From Paraburkholderia sp. Ac-20340 (GTDB lineage: Bacteria > Pseudomonadota > Gammaproteobacteria > Burkholderiales > Burkholderiaceae), in assembly GCF_017104965.1 (NCBI RefSeq), contig NZ_JAAGPR010000002.1:372001-436000 (forward strand): a stretch of 64,000 bases of DNA, read 5' to 3'. Within the stretch, counting starts at the first letter, position 1, and the number at the start of each line of letters is the position of its first letter. A program made the translations under genes and the position numbers. The notes beneath the pieces were generated by a model that worked only from the letters and a program-made list of their open reading frames with translations, was not told the origin of the DNA and searched no databases. This document shows positions 26,671-36,902 of this stretch, piece after piece.

Positions 26671-27486
26671 ATGAAAATTGCCTTCATCGGCGGCGGCAAC
26701 ATGGCCGCTGCACTCATCGGCGGCCTGATTCGCAAGGGCGTCCCGGCCGGGAATCTGTACGCAATCGATCCGAACGAAGACGCCCGCAAGCGCACCGCCG
26801 ACCAGTTCGGCGTGAACACGGGCGCAGCGGCGGATGGCGCACTCGCCGGCTACGACGCCGTGCTGATCGCCGTCAAACCGCAGATCGCCAAAGCCGTCGC
26901 CGAAGGTCTCGCGCCGCATCTGGGCGCGCATCAGGTCGTCATCAGCATCATGGCCGGCATCCGTATCGAAGATCTGTCGCGCTGGCTCGGCGGTCATGCG
27001 CGCGTGGTGCGCACGATGCCGAACACGCCCGCGCTGATCGGCATGGGCGCAACGGGTCTGGTCGCAAGCAGCGGCGTGGACGCGGCGGGCCGCGAACTGG
27101 CGTCGAACGTGCTGGGCGCGGTTGGCCAGTCGGTGTGGTTCGACGATGAAAGCAAGATCGACGCAGTCACCGCGATTTCGGGCAGCGGCCCGGCCTACGT
27201 GTTCTATTTCATCGAGGCGCTGGAAGAAGCCGCGCGTCAGCTCGGCATGGACGAGCAGCAAGGCCGCGCGCTGGCCATCGCCACCTTCACCGGCGCGGCG
27301 CAACTGGCGCTGCAATCGGACGAAACACCCGCCGTGCTGCGCGAGCGCGTGACCTCCAAGGGCGGCACGACGGCGGCGGCGCTCGCTTCGTTCGACGCTT
27401 CGGGCATCAAGGACGCCATCGTGCGCGGCGCGCTCGCGGCCGACGCGCGTGCGACGGAAATGGGCAAGGAATTCGGCGCGCAGTAA
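26671..27486 (+). CDS. proC: pyrroline-5-carboxylate reductase
   Basis: A 271-aa NAD(P)H enzyme reducing 1-pyrroline-5-carboxylate to proline. The N-terminal Rossmann loop is FIGGGNMAAALIGGL; further signatures are VRTMPNTPALIGMG and the C-terminal AVTAISGSGPAYVFYFIEALEE and TSKGGTTAAALASFD blocks. The length is normal. It is co-transcribed with yggS and ends before a strong shared terminator with ubiA. Confidence 0.97.
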   Translation: MKIAFIGGGNMAAALIGGLIRKGVPAGNLYAIDPNEDARKRTADQFGVNTGAAADGALAGYDAVLIAVKPQIAKAVAEGLAPHLGAHQVVISIMAGIRIEDLSRWLGGHARVVRTMPNTPALIGMGATGLVASSGVDAAGRELASNVLGAVGQSVWFDDESKIDAVTAISGSGPAYVFYFIEALEEAARQLGMDEQQGRALAIATFTGAAQLALQSDETPAVLRERVTSKGGTTAAALASFDASGIKDAIVRGALAADARATEMGKEFGAQ

Positions 27487-27525
27487 GGCGCTCGATAAAC
27501 CGCTCAGAAAGCGTCATGCTCAAGT

Positions 27526-27553
27526 AAAAAAGCGCCCAATGGGCGCTTTTTTT
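27526..27553. terminator. bidirectional terminator between proC and ubiA
   Basis: AAAAAAGCGCCC (27526-27537), AAT loop, GGGCGCTTTTTTT (27541-27553). A-run and T-run flank the stem, so it serves both convergent genes. Confidence 0.95.
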
Positions 27554-27577
27554 ACGTCTGAAACCGGAGCGGTTCGC

Positions 27578-28441
27578 TCACATCCCCGCCGCGACGTAAT
27601 GCGCCGCGATGCCCACGAACAGCGCGCCGCCGAGCCAGTTGTTGTGACGGAACGCCGCGAAGCACGGCATGCGCTCGCGGTTCTTGATCAGCGTGTAGTG
27701 ATAGATCGCGCATCCCACCGCTGCCGCCCAGCCGAGCCAGTAAAGCACGCCGAACTGCTGCGTGATGCCCACCCAGACGTAGATGCCCAGCGTGAACGCG
27801 TAGCAGAGCATGATCGCAAGCACATCGAAGCGGCCGAACGTCAGCGCCGAAGTGCGAATGCCGATCTTGATATCGTCGTCGCGATCGACCATCGCGTATT
27901 CGGTGTCGTAGGCGACCGACCAGAACACGTTGGCGATCAGCATGATCCACGCGAGCATCGGCACGTGATCCTGAATCGCTGCGAAGGCCATCGGAATGCC
28001 AAAGCCGAACGCGATGCCCAGATACGCCTGCGGAATCGCGAAAAAGCGCTTGGTGAACGGATACGACGCCGCCACGAACAGGGCCACCACCGAAAGCTGC
28101 TTGGTGAGCGCGTTGAGCGGCAGGATCAGCAGGAACGAGACGATCGCGAGCGCTGCGGCAATCGCCACCGCTTCCCAGGCGCGGATGCGCCCCGAAGTGA
28201 TCGGCCGCTCGGCTGTGCGCTTGACGTGACGGTCGAAATCGCGGTCCGCGTAATCGTTGATCGCGCAGCCCGCCGAGCGCATCAGCACCGTGCCGACCGT
28301 GAAGATCACCAGCAGCGAAAGCGACGGATGGCCGTTCGAGGCGATCCACAGCGCGTTGAGCGTCGGCCACAGCAGCAGCAGGCTGCCGATCGGCTTGTCC
28401 ATGCGGACGAGCCGCAGATAGAGCGGAAGTCGGGCGAACAT
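27578..28441 (-). CDS. ubiA: 4-hydroxybenzoate octaprenyltransferase
   Basis: A 287-aa polytopic membrane protein (about eight or nine helices) that prenylates 4-hydroxybenzoate in ubiquinone synthesis. Both Asp-rich prenyl-diphosphate motifs are present: NDYADRDFD at residues 62-70 and [12 protein letters not shown] at residues 179-190. The length matches E. coli UbiA (290 aa). A TACAAT -10 box lies about 45 bp upstream. It converges on proC and follows dps in the same direction, but a terminator separates them. Confidence 0.96.
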   Translation of the reverse strand: MFARLPLYLRLVRMDKPIGSLLLLWPTLNALWIASNGHPSLSLLVIFTVGTVLMRSAGCAINDYADRDFDRHVKRTAERPITSGRIRAWEAVAIAAALAIVSFLLILPLNALTKQLSVVALFVAASYPFTKRFFAIPQAYLGIAFGFGIPMAFAAIQDHVPMLAWIMLIANVFWSVAYDTEYAMVDRDDDIKIGIRTSALTFGRFDVLAIMLCYAFTLGIYVWVGITQQFGVLYWLGWAAAVGCAIYHYTLIKNRERMPCFAAFRHNNWLGGALFVGIAAHYVAAGM

Positions 28442-28485
28442 GTTCGGGGCGGGAATGACGATGAATGCGGGAAAGACGATGCGCT

Positions 28486-28491
28486 ATTGTA
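28486..28491 (-). promoter_or_regulatory. ubiA -10 box
   Basis: TACAAT on the minus strand (28491 to 28486), 45 bp before the ubiA ATG. The -35 is not obvious. Confidence 0.4.
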
Positions 28492-28611
28492 GGCCACGCA
28501 TGCGGCAGCTCGCCGCCATCCTTGCCAGCGCGACGCGCGGGAAATCGGGCGCTATCGTCAGCAGATCCGCGCGTAACCAACAAACAAGCGCACAAATAAG
28601 CGCACAAAAAC

Positions 28612-28642
28612 AAAAACCCGCCGGACCAGCCAGCGGGTTTTT
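28612..28642 (-). terminator. dps terminator
   Basis: AAAAACCCGC (28612-28621) and GCGGGTTTTT (28633-28642) form a 10-bp stem with an 11-base loop. Runs of A and T on both sides let it terminate dps on the minus strand, 30 bp after the stop codon. Confidence 0.9.
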
Positions 28643-28672
28643 CTATTTCGGACCACCGTCTTCGAACGGCGA

Positions 28673-29161
28673 TCAGGCGAGCATCGAACGCAGCATCCAC
28701 GCCGTCTTTTCATGCGTCTGCATGCGCTGCGTGAGCAGGTCGGCGGTCGGCTCGTCGTGGGCGGCTTCCGTGGCCGGGAAGATCGCGCGCGCGGTACGCA
28801 CCACGGCTTCCTGACCTTCCACCAGCTGACGGATCATGTCTTCGGCAGCCGGCACGCCGTCCGCTTCGGGGATCGACGAGAGCTTCGCGAATTCCTTGTA
28901 GCTGCCCGGCGCATGCACGCCCAGCGCGCGGATACGTTCGGCAATGGCGTCCACAGCCAGCGCCAGTTCGTTGTACTGCGTTTCGAACATCAGATGGAGC
29001 GTGTTGAACATCGGCCCCGTGACGTTCCAGTGGAAGTTGTGCGTCTTGAGGTACAGCGTGTACGTGTCCGCGAGCAGGTGCGAGAGACCGTCCGCGATCT
29101 TCTTGCGATCCTTGTCGGTGATGCCGATATTCACGTGCTGCACAGCAGATTTTTTGGCCAT
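28673..29161 (-). CDS. dps: Dps-family DNA-protection ferritin
   Basis: A 162-aa four-helix ferritin-like protein that forms dodecamers, oxidises ferrous iron with peroxide and protects DNA. The inter-subunit ferroxidase ligands keep the family spacing: His44, His56, Glu60, Asp71, Glu75 (E. coli Dps has H51, H63, D67, D78, E82), with [10 protein letters not shown] around His44. The N-terminal Lys-rich tail is short. ATG 29161 is chosen because upstream sequence is not conserved. OxyR, encoded about 0.9 kb upstream, is a classical dps activator; no convincing OxyR site could be picked by eye. The 29162-29407 gap shows no gene. Confidence 0.94.
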   Translation of the reverse strand: MAKKSAVQHVNIGITDKDRKKIADGLSHLLADTYTLYLKTHNFHWNVTGPMFNTLHLMFETQYNELALAVDAIAERIRALGVHAPGSYKEFAKLSSIPEADGVPAAEDMIRQLVEGQEAVVRTARAIFPATEAAHDEPTADLLTQRMQTHEKTAWMLRSMLA

Positions 29162-29407
29162 GACGACTCCTTTTGTAGCAGTGAGACTACCCATCCGAGA
29201 CGCTGTAAATCTTCGCTTGCGCACCGATGCCCAGTGCTGGCTCGCGAACGCTCGATCGGGCCTCAGTTTATCTTATTAACGCCGGAAAACAGGGTCATCC
29301 GGCCCCACAGTTCAACAGAGGTCAAGCAGCGAGCGTGCCTGCTGTGACATATCGCGTCATGAAGCCGATGGCGGTGCCGATGCGCTCAATTCACGCGCAA
29401 TCCACGC

Positions 29408-29584
29408 TCAATGCGCGGGCAACTGCGTGAACGCGTGCGACGCAATCGCCACGAACACGCTGGCGATGATCGCGAAACCCACGACACGCCGCACCATCTG
29501 GGTACCGTCGGCGCGCGAACGCGCCATTTCTGCACCGCGGCCCGCGCCCATCGCCTTGCGTGTCATCGTCATCGTTCTGGTCAT
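29408..29584 (-). CDS. small putative membrane protein, 58 aa
   Basis: ATG 29584 is preceded by AGGAG with a seven-base gap, and the frame closes with TGA at 29408. The first half is basic and Met/Arg-rich (start MTRTMTMTRKAMG), and residues 34-52 form one hydrophobic helix (VVGFAIIASVFVAIASHAF), predicting a single-pass inner-membrane protein with a cytoplasmic positive N-terminus. I do not recognise a family. It lies between dps and oxyR on their strand and is preceded by another short frame at 29733-29840. The strong Shine-Dalgarno sequence is the main support. Confidence 0.5.
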   Translation of the reverse strand: MTRTMTMTRKAMGAGRGAEMARSRADGTQMVRRVVGFAIIASVFVAIASHAFTQLPAH

Positions 29585-29732
29585 GATCGTGCTCCTAACT
29601 GTTCCTGCGCTTTGGCGTTACCTGCGAATCTGGTGCGACGAGGCGCGATATGCGCCCCGCCGCGGCTCCCTGCTTTTTTGCCTGCTTTGTTATTTCAATT
29701 GCGCTCAACCGCGTTCCAGCGATCCAAGCAAT

Positions 29733-29840
29733 TCACGCGGCCAGCGCGCGATCCACGAGCAGCGAAAACGCGACGGTGCGCAGGCTCGACGCCAACGTCG
29801 ATGGCGTTGCTGCGGTGGTTGTTGCAGTCGTGTTTTGCAT
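29733..29840 (-). CDS. possible 35-aa small protein
   Basis: ATG 29840 with GAGAGGA five bases upstream opens a frame ending at TGA 29733. The product begins MQNTTATTTAATPSTLASSL and ends DRALAA: Thr/Ala-rich, not clearly a membrane segment. It is the first frame downstream of the AT-rich control region at 29886-29935. It could be a real small protein or the translated leader of the 58-aa gene 149 bp further on. Confidence 0.3.
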   Translation of the reverse strand: MQNTTATTTAATPSTLASSLRTVAFSLLVDRALAA

Positions 29841-29885
29841 CGCGTCCTCTCGTTGATTCGTTGTCTGGCGGGTTGAGAGAGACTT

Positions 29886-29935
29886 TATCAATAACTATCG
29901 ATATTTATAATTTGATTTATTTTATATATCGAATA
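29886..29935 (-). promoter_or_regulatory. AT-rich control region with TATCRAT repeats
   Basis: A patch of more than 80 percent A+T inside GC-rich DNA. It contains TATCAATA (29886-29893), TATCGATA (29896-29903) and TATCGAATA (29927-29935), the last two forming an imperfect inverted repeat CTATCGATAT...ATATCGAATAG. TTATCGAC follows at 29945. It lies 46-95 bp upstream of the 35-aa frame on the minus strand. Multiple -10-like hexamers are possible; a regulator or nucleoid-protein site is an inference. Confidence 0.4.
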
Positions 29936-30022
29936 GCCGCGATTTATCGACGATGCAAAGCAGCGGCGCAAACTCAGAAGGGAGTTGAAAACGCGAGCGA
30001 GCGACGCGTCAGGTCAGGCAAA

Positions 30023-30059
30023 GCGCCGCGCGGGGAGTGCCGCGCGGGGAGCGCGGCGC
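30023..30059 (-). terminator. probable oxyR terminator with duplicated GC block
   Basis: On the minus strand GCGCCGCGC (30059-30051) pairs with GCGCGGCGC (30031-30023), followed by TTTG. On the plus strand the 13-mer GCCGCGCGGGGAG occurs twice (30025-30037 and 30039-30051), one base apart. It begins 18 bp after the oxyR stop. Confidence 0.5.
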
Positions 30060-30076
30060 GTCAAACAGTCAGCGTA

Positions 30077-31036
30077 TCAAGCCGCTTCGACCGGCGCCTC
30101 GATCTTCTTCACGCCCGGCAGTTCGCAGGCATGGATCGCTTCGACGATCGCTTCGATCGCCGGCATGCGCGTAAAGCTTTTGCGCCACGCCAGCACGACA
30201 CGGCGGTCGGGCACCGGTTCGTCGAACGGCACATAGGACAGCAGGCCGGAATCGATACCGCCCGCATGCGGCTTCACCTCGGTTACCGACATGCGCGGCA
30301 GCACCGTGATGCCGACACCGCTCGCCACCATATGGCGAATGGTTTCCAGCGACGAACCTTCGAACGTCTTCTGGATGCCGTCCGCGTTCTGCGAGAAGCG
30401 CATCAGTTCCGGGCACACGCCCAGCACGTGATCGCGGAAGCAATGGCCGCTGCCGAGCAACAGCATGGTTTCCTGCTTGAGATCGTCCGGGTCGATCTTC
30501 GGGCGCTTTTCCCACGCGTGCCCCGAAGGCAGCGCCACGACGAACGGCTCGTCATAGAGCGGGCGCAGCGTGAGGCCGGTTTCGGGGAACGGCAGCGCCA
30601 TGATGGCCACGTCGATTTCGCCCTGCTTGAGCAATTCGATCAGCTTGAGCGTGTAGTTTTCCTGCAGCATCAGCGGCATCTGCGGGACGCGCTTGATCAT
30701 CTGCTTGACCAGCGTGGGCAGCAGGTACGGCCCGATCGTGTAGATCACGCCCAGACGCAGCGGCCCGATCAGCGGGTCCTTGCCCTGCTTGGCGATTTCC
30801 TTGATGGCGAGCGTCTGCTCGAGCACGCGCTGCGCCTGCGTGACGATCTGCTCGCCGATGGGCGTCACGCTCACTTCGCTCGTGCCGCGCTCGAAAATCT
30901 GCACGTTCAGTTCGTCTTCGAGTTTCTTGATGGCCACCGACAGCGTCGGCTGGCTCACGAAGCAGGCTTCGGCGGCCCGTCCGAAGTGGCGCTCGCGGGC
31001 AACCGCGACGATGTATTTCAATTCAGTGAGCGTCAT
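30077..31036 (-). CDS. oxyR: LysR-family peroxide sensor OxyR
   Basis: A 319-aa regulator. The N-terminal winged helix reads LKYIVAVARERHFGRAAEAC then VSQPTLSVAIKKLE. The redox pair is present at exactly the E. coli positions, Cys199 and Cys208, in GSGHCFRDHVLGVC; oxidation to a disulfide activates it. ATG 31036 aligns with the E. coli start; an in-frame ATG at 31051 would add five residues. It is downstream of recG on the same strand, and dps, a usual target, lies downstream. Confidence 0.96.
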   Translation of the reverse strand: MTLTELKYIVAVARERHFGRAAEACFVSQPTLSVAIKKLEDELNVQIFERGTSEVSVTPIGEQIVTQAQRVLEQTLAIKEIAKQGKDPLIGPLRLGVIYTIGPYLLPTLVKQMIKRVPQMPLMLQENYTLKLIELLKQGEIDVAIMALPFPETGLTLRPLYDEPFVVALPSGHAWEKRPKIDPDDLKQETMLLLGSGHCFRDHVLGVCPELMRFSQNADGIQKTFEGSSLETIRHMVASGVGITVLPRMSVTEVKPHAGGIDSGLLSYVPFDEPVPDRRVVLAWRKSFTRMPAIEAIVEAIHACELPGVKKIEAPVEAA

Positions 31037-31207
31037 TTCATTGGGGACCAATCAAAAAGGGTGAATCAATAGCTTGTACTTATACACCTATGGCGGCGAT
31101 TCGCCAATAATCAACGCCCCTATCCGGGGCGCGATCATGAACAGGGTCAGACGAAATTGCGGCGCACAGGTTCCGCAACGCGTGCACGAAGCCGCGCAAT
31201 GGACTAT

Positions 31208-33502
31208 TCAGGCTTTGAGATACTGTTCGCGCGCGCCGAGCCAGCGGTTCAGATGCTGGGTGACCACGTGCGGATATTCGTGCAGCAGACGCTCGGCGGC
31301 TTCGCGGGCGGGCTCGATCAGCCAGGCATCGTTTTCGAGATCGGCGAAGCGCAGCATCGCCGCCCCCGACTGACGCGCGCCGAGGAATTCGCCCGGACCG
31401 CGAATTTCCAGATCCTTGCGGGCGATTTCGAAACCGTCGGTGGTTTCGCGCATCGTCTGCAAACGCTGACGGCCGGTGAGCGAAAGCGGCCCCGTGTAGA
31501 GCAGCAGGCACACCGACGCCGCGCTGCCGCGCCCGACCCGCCCGCGCAACTGGTGCAGCTGCGCAAGGCCGAAGCGCTCGGCGTGCTCGATCACCATCAG
31601 CGAGGCGTTCGGCACGTCCACGCCCACTTCGATCACCGTGGTCGCCACCAGCAACTGCACTTCGTTGCGCGTGAACGCGTCCATGACGGCGGCTTTGTCC
31701 GCCGAAGCCAGCCGCCCGTGCACGAGCCCGACCGCCAGTTCCGGCAGTGCCGCCACCAGCGTTTCCCAGGTTTCCACCGCGGTCTGCAACTGCAGCGTCT
31801 CGCTTTCCTCGATCAGCGGACACACCCAGTAGACCTGCCGCCCCGTGAGCGCGGCCGCGCGCACCCGCGCGATCACTTCTTCGCGGCGCGCATCGGAAAC
31901 GAGCTTGGTGACAATCGGCGTGCGGCCTGGCGGCAGTTCGTCGATGGTGGACACTTCGAGGTCCGCGTAATAGGTCATCGCCAGCGTGCGCGGGATCGGC
32001 GTAGCGGTCATCATCAGTTGATGCGGCTGGAACTCGCGCGCGGTTTCGTCGGGCGACTTCGCGTTTTGCGCCTTGGCGCGCAGCGCCAGCCGCTGCTCGA
32101 CACCGAAGCGATGCTGTTCGTCGACGATCACAAGGCCCAGGCGCGCGAATTCCACGGCGTCCTGAATGATCGCGTGCGTGCCGATCACGAGCCGCGCCGT
32201 GCCCAGCGCCGCCGCTTCCAGCGCGGCGCGCTTTTCCTTCGCCTTGAGGCTGCCCGAAAGCCACGCCACCTGCACGCCGAGCGGTTCGAGCCAGCCGCGC
32301 AGCTTGCGCGCGTGCTGCTCCGCGAGAATTTCGGTGGGCGCCATCAGCGCGGCCTGATAACCGGCGTCGATGGCCTGCGCCGCCGCGAGCGCCGCCACCA
32401 CGGTCTTGCCGCTGCCGACGTCGCCTTGCAGCAGACGCTGCATCGGATGCGGCGCTTCCAGATCCTGCGCGATCTCGCCGACCACGCGTTCCTGCGCATT
32501 CGTGAGCTTGAACGGCAAGGCTTCGCGCAGACGGGCGAGCAAGGTTTCCTCGCTCTTGCGGCCCGCGATATGACGCGCCATCGCCGGCGCGGCGCGTGTG
32601 CGGCGCTCTTCATGCGCGCGTTTGAGCGAGAGTTGCTGCGCGAGCAGTTCGTCGAACTTGATGCGCGTCCACGCGGGATGCGTGCCGTCGATCAGTTCGT
32701 TCTGATCGGCGTTGATGGGCGGATGGTGCAGCGTTTTCACCGCATCCATGAGGCCAGGCACGTTCAGCGGCGCGAGAAACTCCTGCTCGATCGGCTCCGG
32801 CAGCAGTTCGGGCAGATGCGCGCGTTCGAGTGCGTTGTCGATGGCCTTGCGCAAATACGCCTGACTCACGCCCGCCGTGGACGGATAAACCGGCGTGAGC
32901 GCCTGCGGCAGCGGCGCATCGCCTTCGACCACCTTCACGGCCGGATGCACCATTTCCAGCCCGAAAAAGCCGCCGCGCACGTCGCCGCGCACGCGCAGGC
33001 GTTTGCCCACCGCCATCTGCGTGACCTGCGAGCCGTAGAAGTTCAGGAAACGCAGATGCAGTTCGTCGCCGTTGTGGTCGCGCAGTTTCACGACCAGCTG
33101 GCGGCGCGGGCGATAGGCGACTTCGTTGTCGAACACCACGCCTTCGGTCTGCTCGATGCCGCCCGGCAGCAGTTCGCCGATGGGCGTGAGCGTGGTTTCG
33201 TCCTCGTAGCGCATCGGCAGATGCAGCACGAGGTCGATGGCGCTTTTCAGGCCCAGTTTGGCGAGGCGATCGGCGGTTTTGGTGAGCTTGGGCTTGTCTT
33301 TGTCGGCGGATTTATCTGCAGACTTCGCAGCAGACTGCGCGGCGGTTTTCTTCGCCGCGGCACGCTTGCGCGGCGAGGCAGCGTCGGGCGCTGCGTCCTG
33401 TACGTCCGCGCGCGTGTCCGGCTGCGTGCCCGGCTGCGAGTCGTCATCAGGGACGCTCGCGGGATCGGATTCGGCAATCATTCGGCTAACGGACGAGGGC
33501 AT
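31208..33502 (-). CDS. recG: ATP-dependent DNA helicase RecG
   Basis: A 764-aa branch-migration helicase that rescues stalled replication forks. An OB-fold wedge domain is followed by superfamily-2 helicase motifs: Walker A LQGDVGSGKTVVAALAA, motif II VDEQHRFGVEQR, motif III MTATPIPRTLAMT, motif VI HQLRGRVGRGS. It is about 70 residues longer than E. coli RecG because of an N-terminal low-complexity Asp/Ala/Lys extension (residues about 10-70, KRAAAKKTAAQSAAKSADKS). A GTG four codons upstream (33514) is an alternative start. Downstream of it lies oxyR with a 171-bp gap. Confidence 0.95.
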   Translation of the reverse strand: MPSSVSRMIAESDPASVPDDDSQPGTQPDTRADVQDAAPDAASPRKRAAAKKTAAQSAAKSADKSADKDKPKLTKTADRLAKLGLKSAIDLVLHLPMRYEDETTLTPIGELLPGGIEQTEGVVFDNEVAYRPRRQLVVKLRDHNGDELHLRFLNFYGSQVTQMAVGKRLRVRGDVRGGFFGLEMVHPAVKVVEGDAPLPQALTPVYPSTAGVSQAYLRKAIDNALERAHLPELLPEPIEQEFLAPLNVPGLMDAVKTLHHPPINADQNELIDGTHPAWTRIKFDELLAQQLSLKRAHEERRTRAAPAMARHIAGRKSEETLLARLREALPFKLTNAQERVVGEIAQDLEAPHPMQRLLQGDVGSGKTVVAALAAAQAIDAGYQAALMAPTEILAEQHARKLRGWLEPLGVQVAWLSGSLKAKEKRAALEAAALGTARLVIGTHAIIQDAVEFARLGLVIVDEQHRFGVEQRLALRAKAQNAKSPDETAREFQPHQLMMTATPIPRTLAMTYYADLEVSTIDELPPGRTPIVTKLVSDARREEVIARVRAAALTGRQVYWVCPLIEESETLQLQTAVETWETLVAALPELAVGLVHGRLASADKAAVMDAFTRNEVQLLVATTVIEVGVDVPNASLMVIEHAERFGLAQLHQLRGRVGRGSAASVCLLLYTGPLSLTGRQRLQTMRETTDGFEIARKDLEIRGPGEFLGARQSGAAMLRFADLENDAWLIEPAREAAERLLHEYPHVVTQHLNRWLGAREQYLKA

Positions 33503-33754
33503 GGGCTGCTTCACAAGTACAATATCGGCTTTCCGGCATGGCGCGGCACGTCCGCGCATCGGCCTGCTGCGGGCAATGCTGCTGTCGACGCTCCGTTCAG
33601 GCCGGTTCCGCAATCATATCTGTTCGCTCCGTAAGGGCGGGCATCAAGGCCGTTTTTAGGGTACAAGCGCTGCGCGTTGCAACACGCGCAAGCCGCCCGC
33701 TGGCCGCCGCGCCGCATTGTCGGCGCCTTACCGCTTACCGTGTTTTCAGGCCGT

Positions 33755-34816
33755 ATGTTCAAGCTTTCCGATTTCGATTTCGATCTTCCCGAAGCACTGA
33801 TCGCGCAGACCGCCCTGCCCGAGCGCAGCGCGAGCCGCCTGCTGGAAGTCGACAATGCCGCGCTCCCGGCGCGATTGACCGACCGCACTTTCGCCGATCT
33901 GCCCGCGTGCATCGCGCCCGGCGATCTGCTCGTGTTCAACGATACCAAGGTGCTGAAGGCGCGCTTCTTCGGCCAGAAGGCCAGCGGCGGCAAAATCGAA
34001 GTGCTGGTCGAGCGTCTGACCGGCGCGCGCACGGCGCTCGCGCAGATCCGCGCGAGCAAGAGCCCCGGCCCCGGCACGGTGCTGCGTCTGGCCGATGCCT
34101 TCGACGTCACCGTGGGCGAGCGCGTCGAGCCGTTCTACACGCTGCACTTCCCCGAAGACTGCCTGACGCTGATCGAGCAGTTCGGCCGTCTGCCGCTGCC
34201 GCCCTACATCACGCACGACGCCGATGCCGGCGACGAAACGCGCTATCAGACCGTGTTCGCGCAGAATCCGGGCGCCGTGGCCGCGCCCACCGCCGGCCTG
34301 CACTTCGACGACGCACTGCTGGCGAAGCTCGATGCCATGGGCGTCGAGCGCGCCACGCTCACGCTGCACGTGGGCGCGGGCACGTTCCAGCCGGTGCGCG
34401 TGGAAAACATCGCCGAACACAAGATGCACAGCGAGTGGTATCAACTGCCGCAATCGCTCGTCGATAAAATCGCCGCCACGCGCGCACGCGGCGGCCGCGT
34501 GATCGCCGTGGGCACGACCTCGATGCGCGCGCTCGAAGCCGCCGCGCGCGACGCCGCGAACGAAAACCGCGAACTCGCGGCCACGCAGGCGGAAACCGAT
34601 ATTTTCATCACGCCGGGCTATCAGTTCCGCGTGGTCGACCGGCTCGTGACCAACTTCCATTTGCCGAAATCGACGCTGCTGATGCTGGTTTCCGCGTTCG
34701 CGGGCATCGAGACGATTCGTGCTGCGTACAAACACGCCATCGAAGCGCGCTATCGCTTTTTCAGCTATGGCGACGCCATGTTGCTGACGAAAACCGCAGA
34801 CGCACTGAAGGCTTGA
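33755..34816 (+). CDS. queA: S-adenosylmethionine:tRNA ribosyltransferase-isomerase
   Basis: A 353-aa enzyme that adds the epoxyqueuosine ring to 7-aminomethyl-7-deazaguanine in tRNA, using AdoMet as ribosyl donor. The start [18 protein letters not shown] is family-typical; further signatures are [44 protein letters not shown] and [16 protein letters not shown]. Upstream in-frame extension to 33677 is not conserved. It is divergent from recG and heads the queA-tgt-yajC-secD-secF cluster. Confidence 0.97.
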   Translation: MFKLSDFDFDLPEALIAQTALPERSASRLLEVDNAALPARLTDRTFADLPACIAPGDLLVFNDTKVLKARFFGQKASGGKIEVLVERLTGARTALAQIRASKSPGPGTVLRLADAFDVTVGERVEPFYTLHFPEDCLTLIEQFGRLPLPPYITHDADAGDETRYQTVFAQNPGAVAAPTAGLHFDDALLAKLDAMGVERATLTLHVGAGTFQPVRVENIAEHKMHSEWYQLPQSLVDKIAATRARGGRVIAVGTTSMRALEAAARDAANENRELAATQAETDIFITPGYQFRVVDRLVTNFHLPKSTLLMLVSAFAGIETIRAAYKHAIEARYRFFSYGDAMLLTKTADALKA

Positions 34817-36118
<1,302 letters not shown>

Positions 36119-36375
36119 GTGGCGCGACGGTCGAACAAGGTGCGCGCCAGCAAGCTTTAGAAGGTTTTTGATGGCGCGTCACTGCGAAACCGGCGACACT
36201 TTACAATTACCTTTCGCGACGACTGCGCCCGGGCCACACCCGATGTGCGGCTGACCTTCCAGACCTGTGCCGCCCACCCCGCCCAGCCGGGCAAAGCGGC
36301 TAACAGCTTGATCGGAAAGCCCATTTGGCGCCATCGTCGCGTTAGTTGCCGGTGGTAGAATAACCGGCTCGCTTT

Positions 36376-36404
36376 TGATCGTATCTTTGATCGTACTGAT
36401 CGTA
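36376..36404 (+). repeat. triplicated TGATCGTA upstream of yajC
   Basis: TGATCGTA occurs at 36376-36383, 36388-36395 and 36397-36404, ending about 18 bp before the yajC GTG. A TAGAAT box (36356-36361) flanked by GCCGGT/ACCGGC (36348-36353 and 36363-36368) lies just upstream and could be the -10, which would place the repeats in the 5' leader. The rest of the 303-bp tgt-yajC gap shows no gene. Confidence 0.5.
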
Positions 36405-36421
36405 TAAACGGAGAGACCAAC

Positions 36422-36751
36422 GTGTCGTTTATTTCCAATGCCTTCGCCCAAGGCTCCGCAGCTGGCGGCGCAGAATCCAGCCTGATGAGCTTCCTGCCGC
36501 TGATTCTGATGTTCGCCGTGCTGTACTTCATCATGATTCGTCCGCAGATGAAGCGCCAGAAGGAACACCGCAACATGCTCGCCGCCATGGCCAAGGGCGA
36601 CGAAGTCATCATCAGCGGCGGTATCGTCGGCAAGGTCACGAAGGTCAGCGAAGCCTACGTTGGCGTCGAAATCAGCGACAGCACGGAAGTGACCGTGCAG
36701 AAGTCGTCGGTGACGACCATCCTGCCGAAGGGCACGATCAAGTCGCTGTAA
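36422..36751 (+). CDS. yajC: preprotein translocase subunit YajC
   Basis: A 109-aa inner-membrane protein of the SecDF-YajC accessory complex. A single transmembrane helix (about residues 20-40, LMSFLPLILMFAVLYFIMI) is followed by RPQMKRQKEHRNMLAAMAKGDEV and GGIVGKVTKV, the YajC signature. The start codon is GTG 36422, with GGAGAG upstream. It precedes secD by 151 bp. Confidence 0.96.
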   Translation: MSFISNAFAQGSAAGGAESSLMSFLPLILMFAVLYFIMIRPQMKRQKEHRNMLAAMAKGDEVIISGGIVGKVTKVSEAYVGVEISDSTEVTVQKSSVTTILPKGTIKSL

Positions 36752-36902
36752 GCGCGAGACGATCGATCACTTCCGGCCGCACTCATTCTGCGGTCCAGCG
36801 CGTCCGGCCCGGCCCTGATTGCACCCAGACCGGGCGGCACGAAGGCCTCGCCGGACGCGCGCGCATCGAGATGGCAATTCCTCTCCCCCGTTGGGCCAAC
36901 CA

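Noticed and set aside
28442..28611. Repetitive CAAACAAGCGCACAAATAAGCGCACAAAAAC stretch near 28580 as a CRISPR-like or satellite repeat
   Set aside because: Only a short A-rich, two-copy AAGCGCACAAA similarity leading into the dps terminator; no regular spacer-repeat structure.
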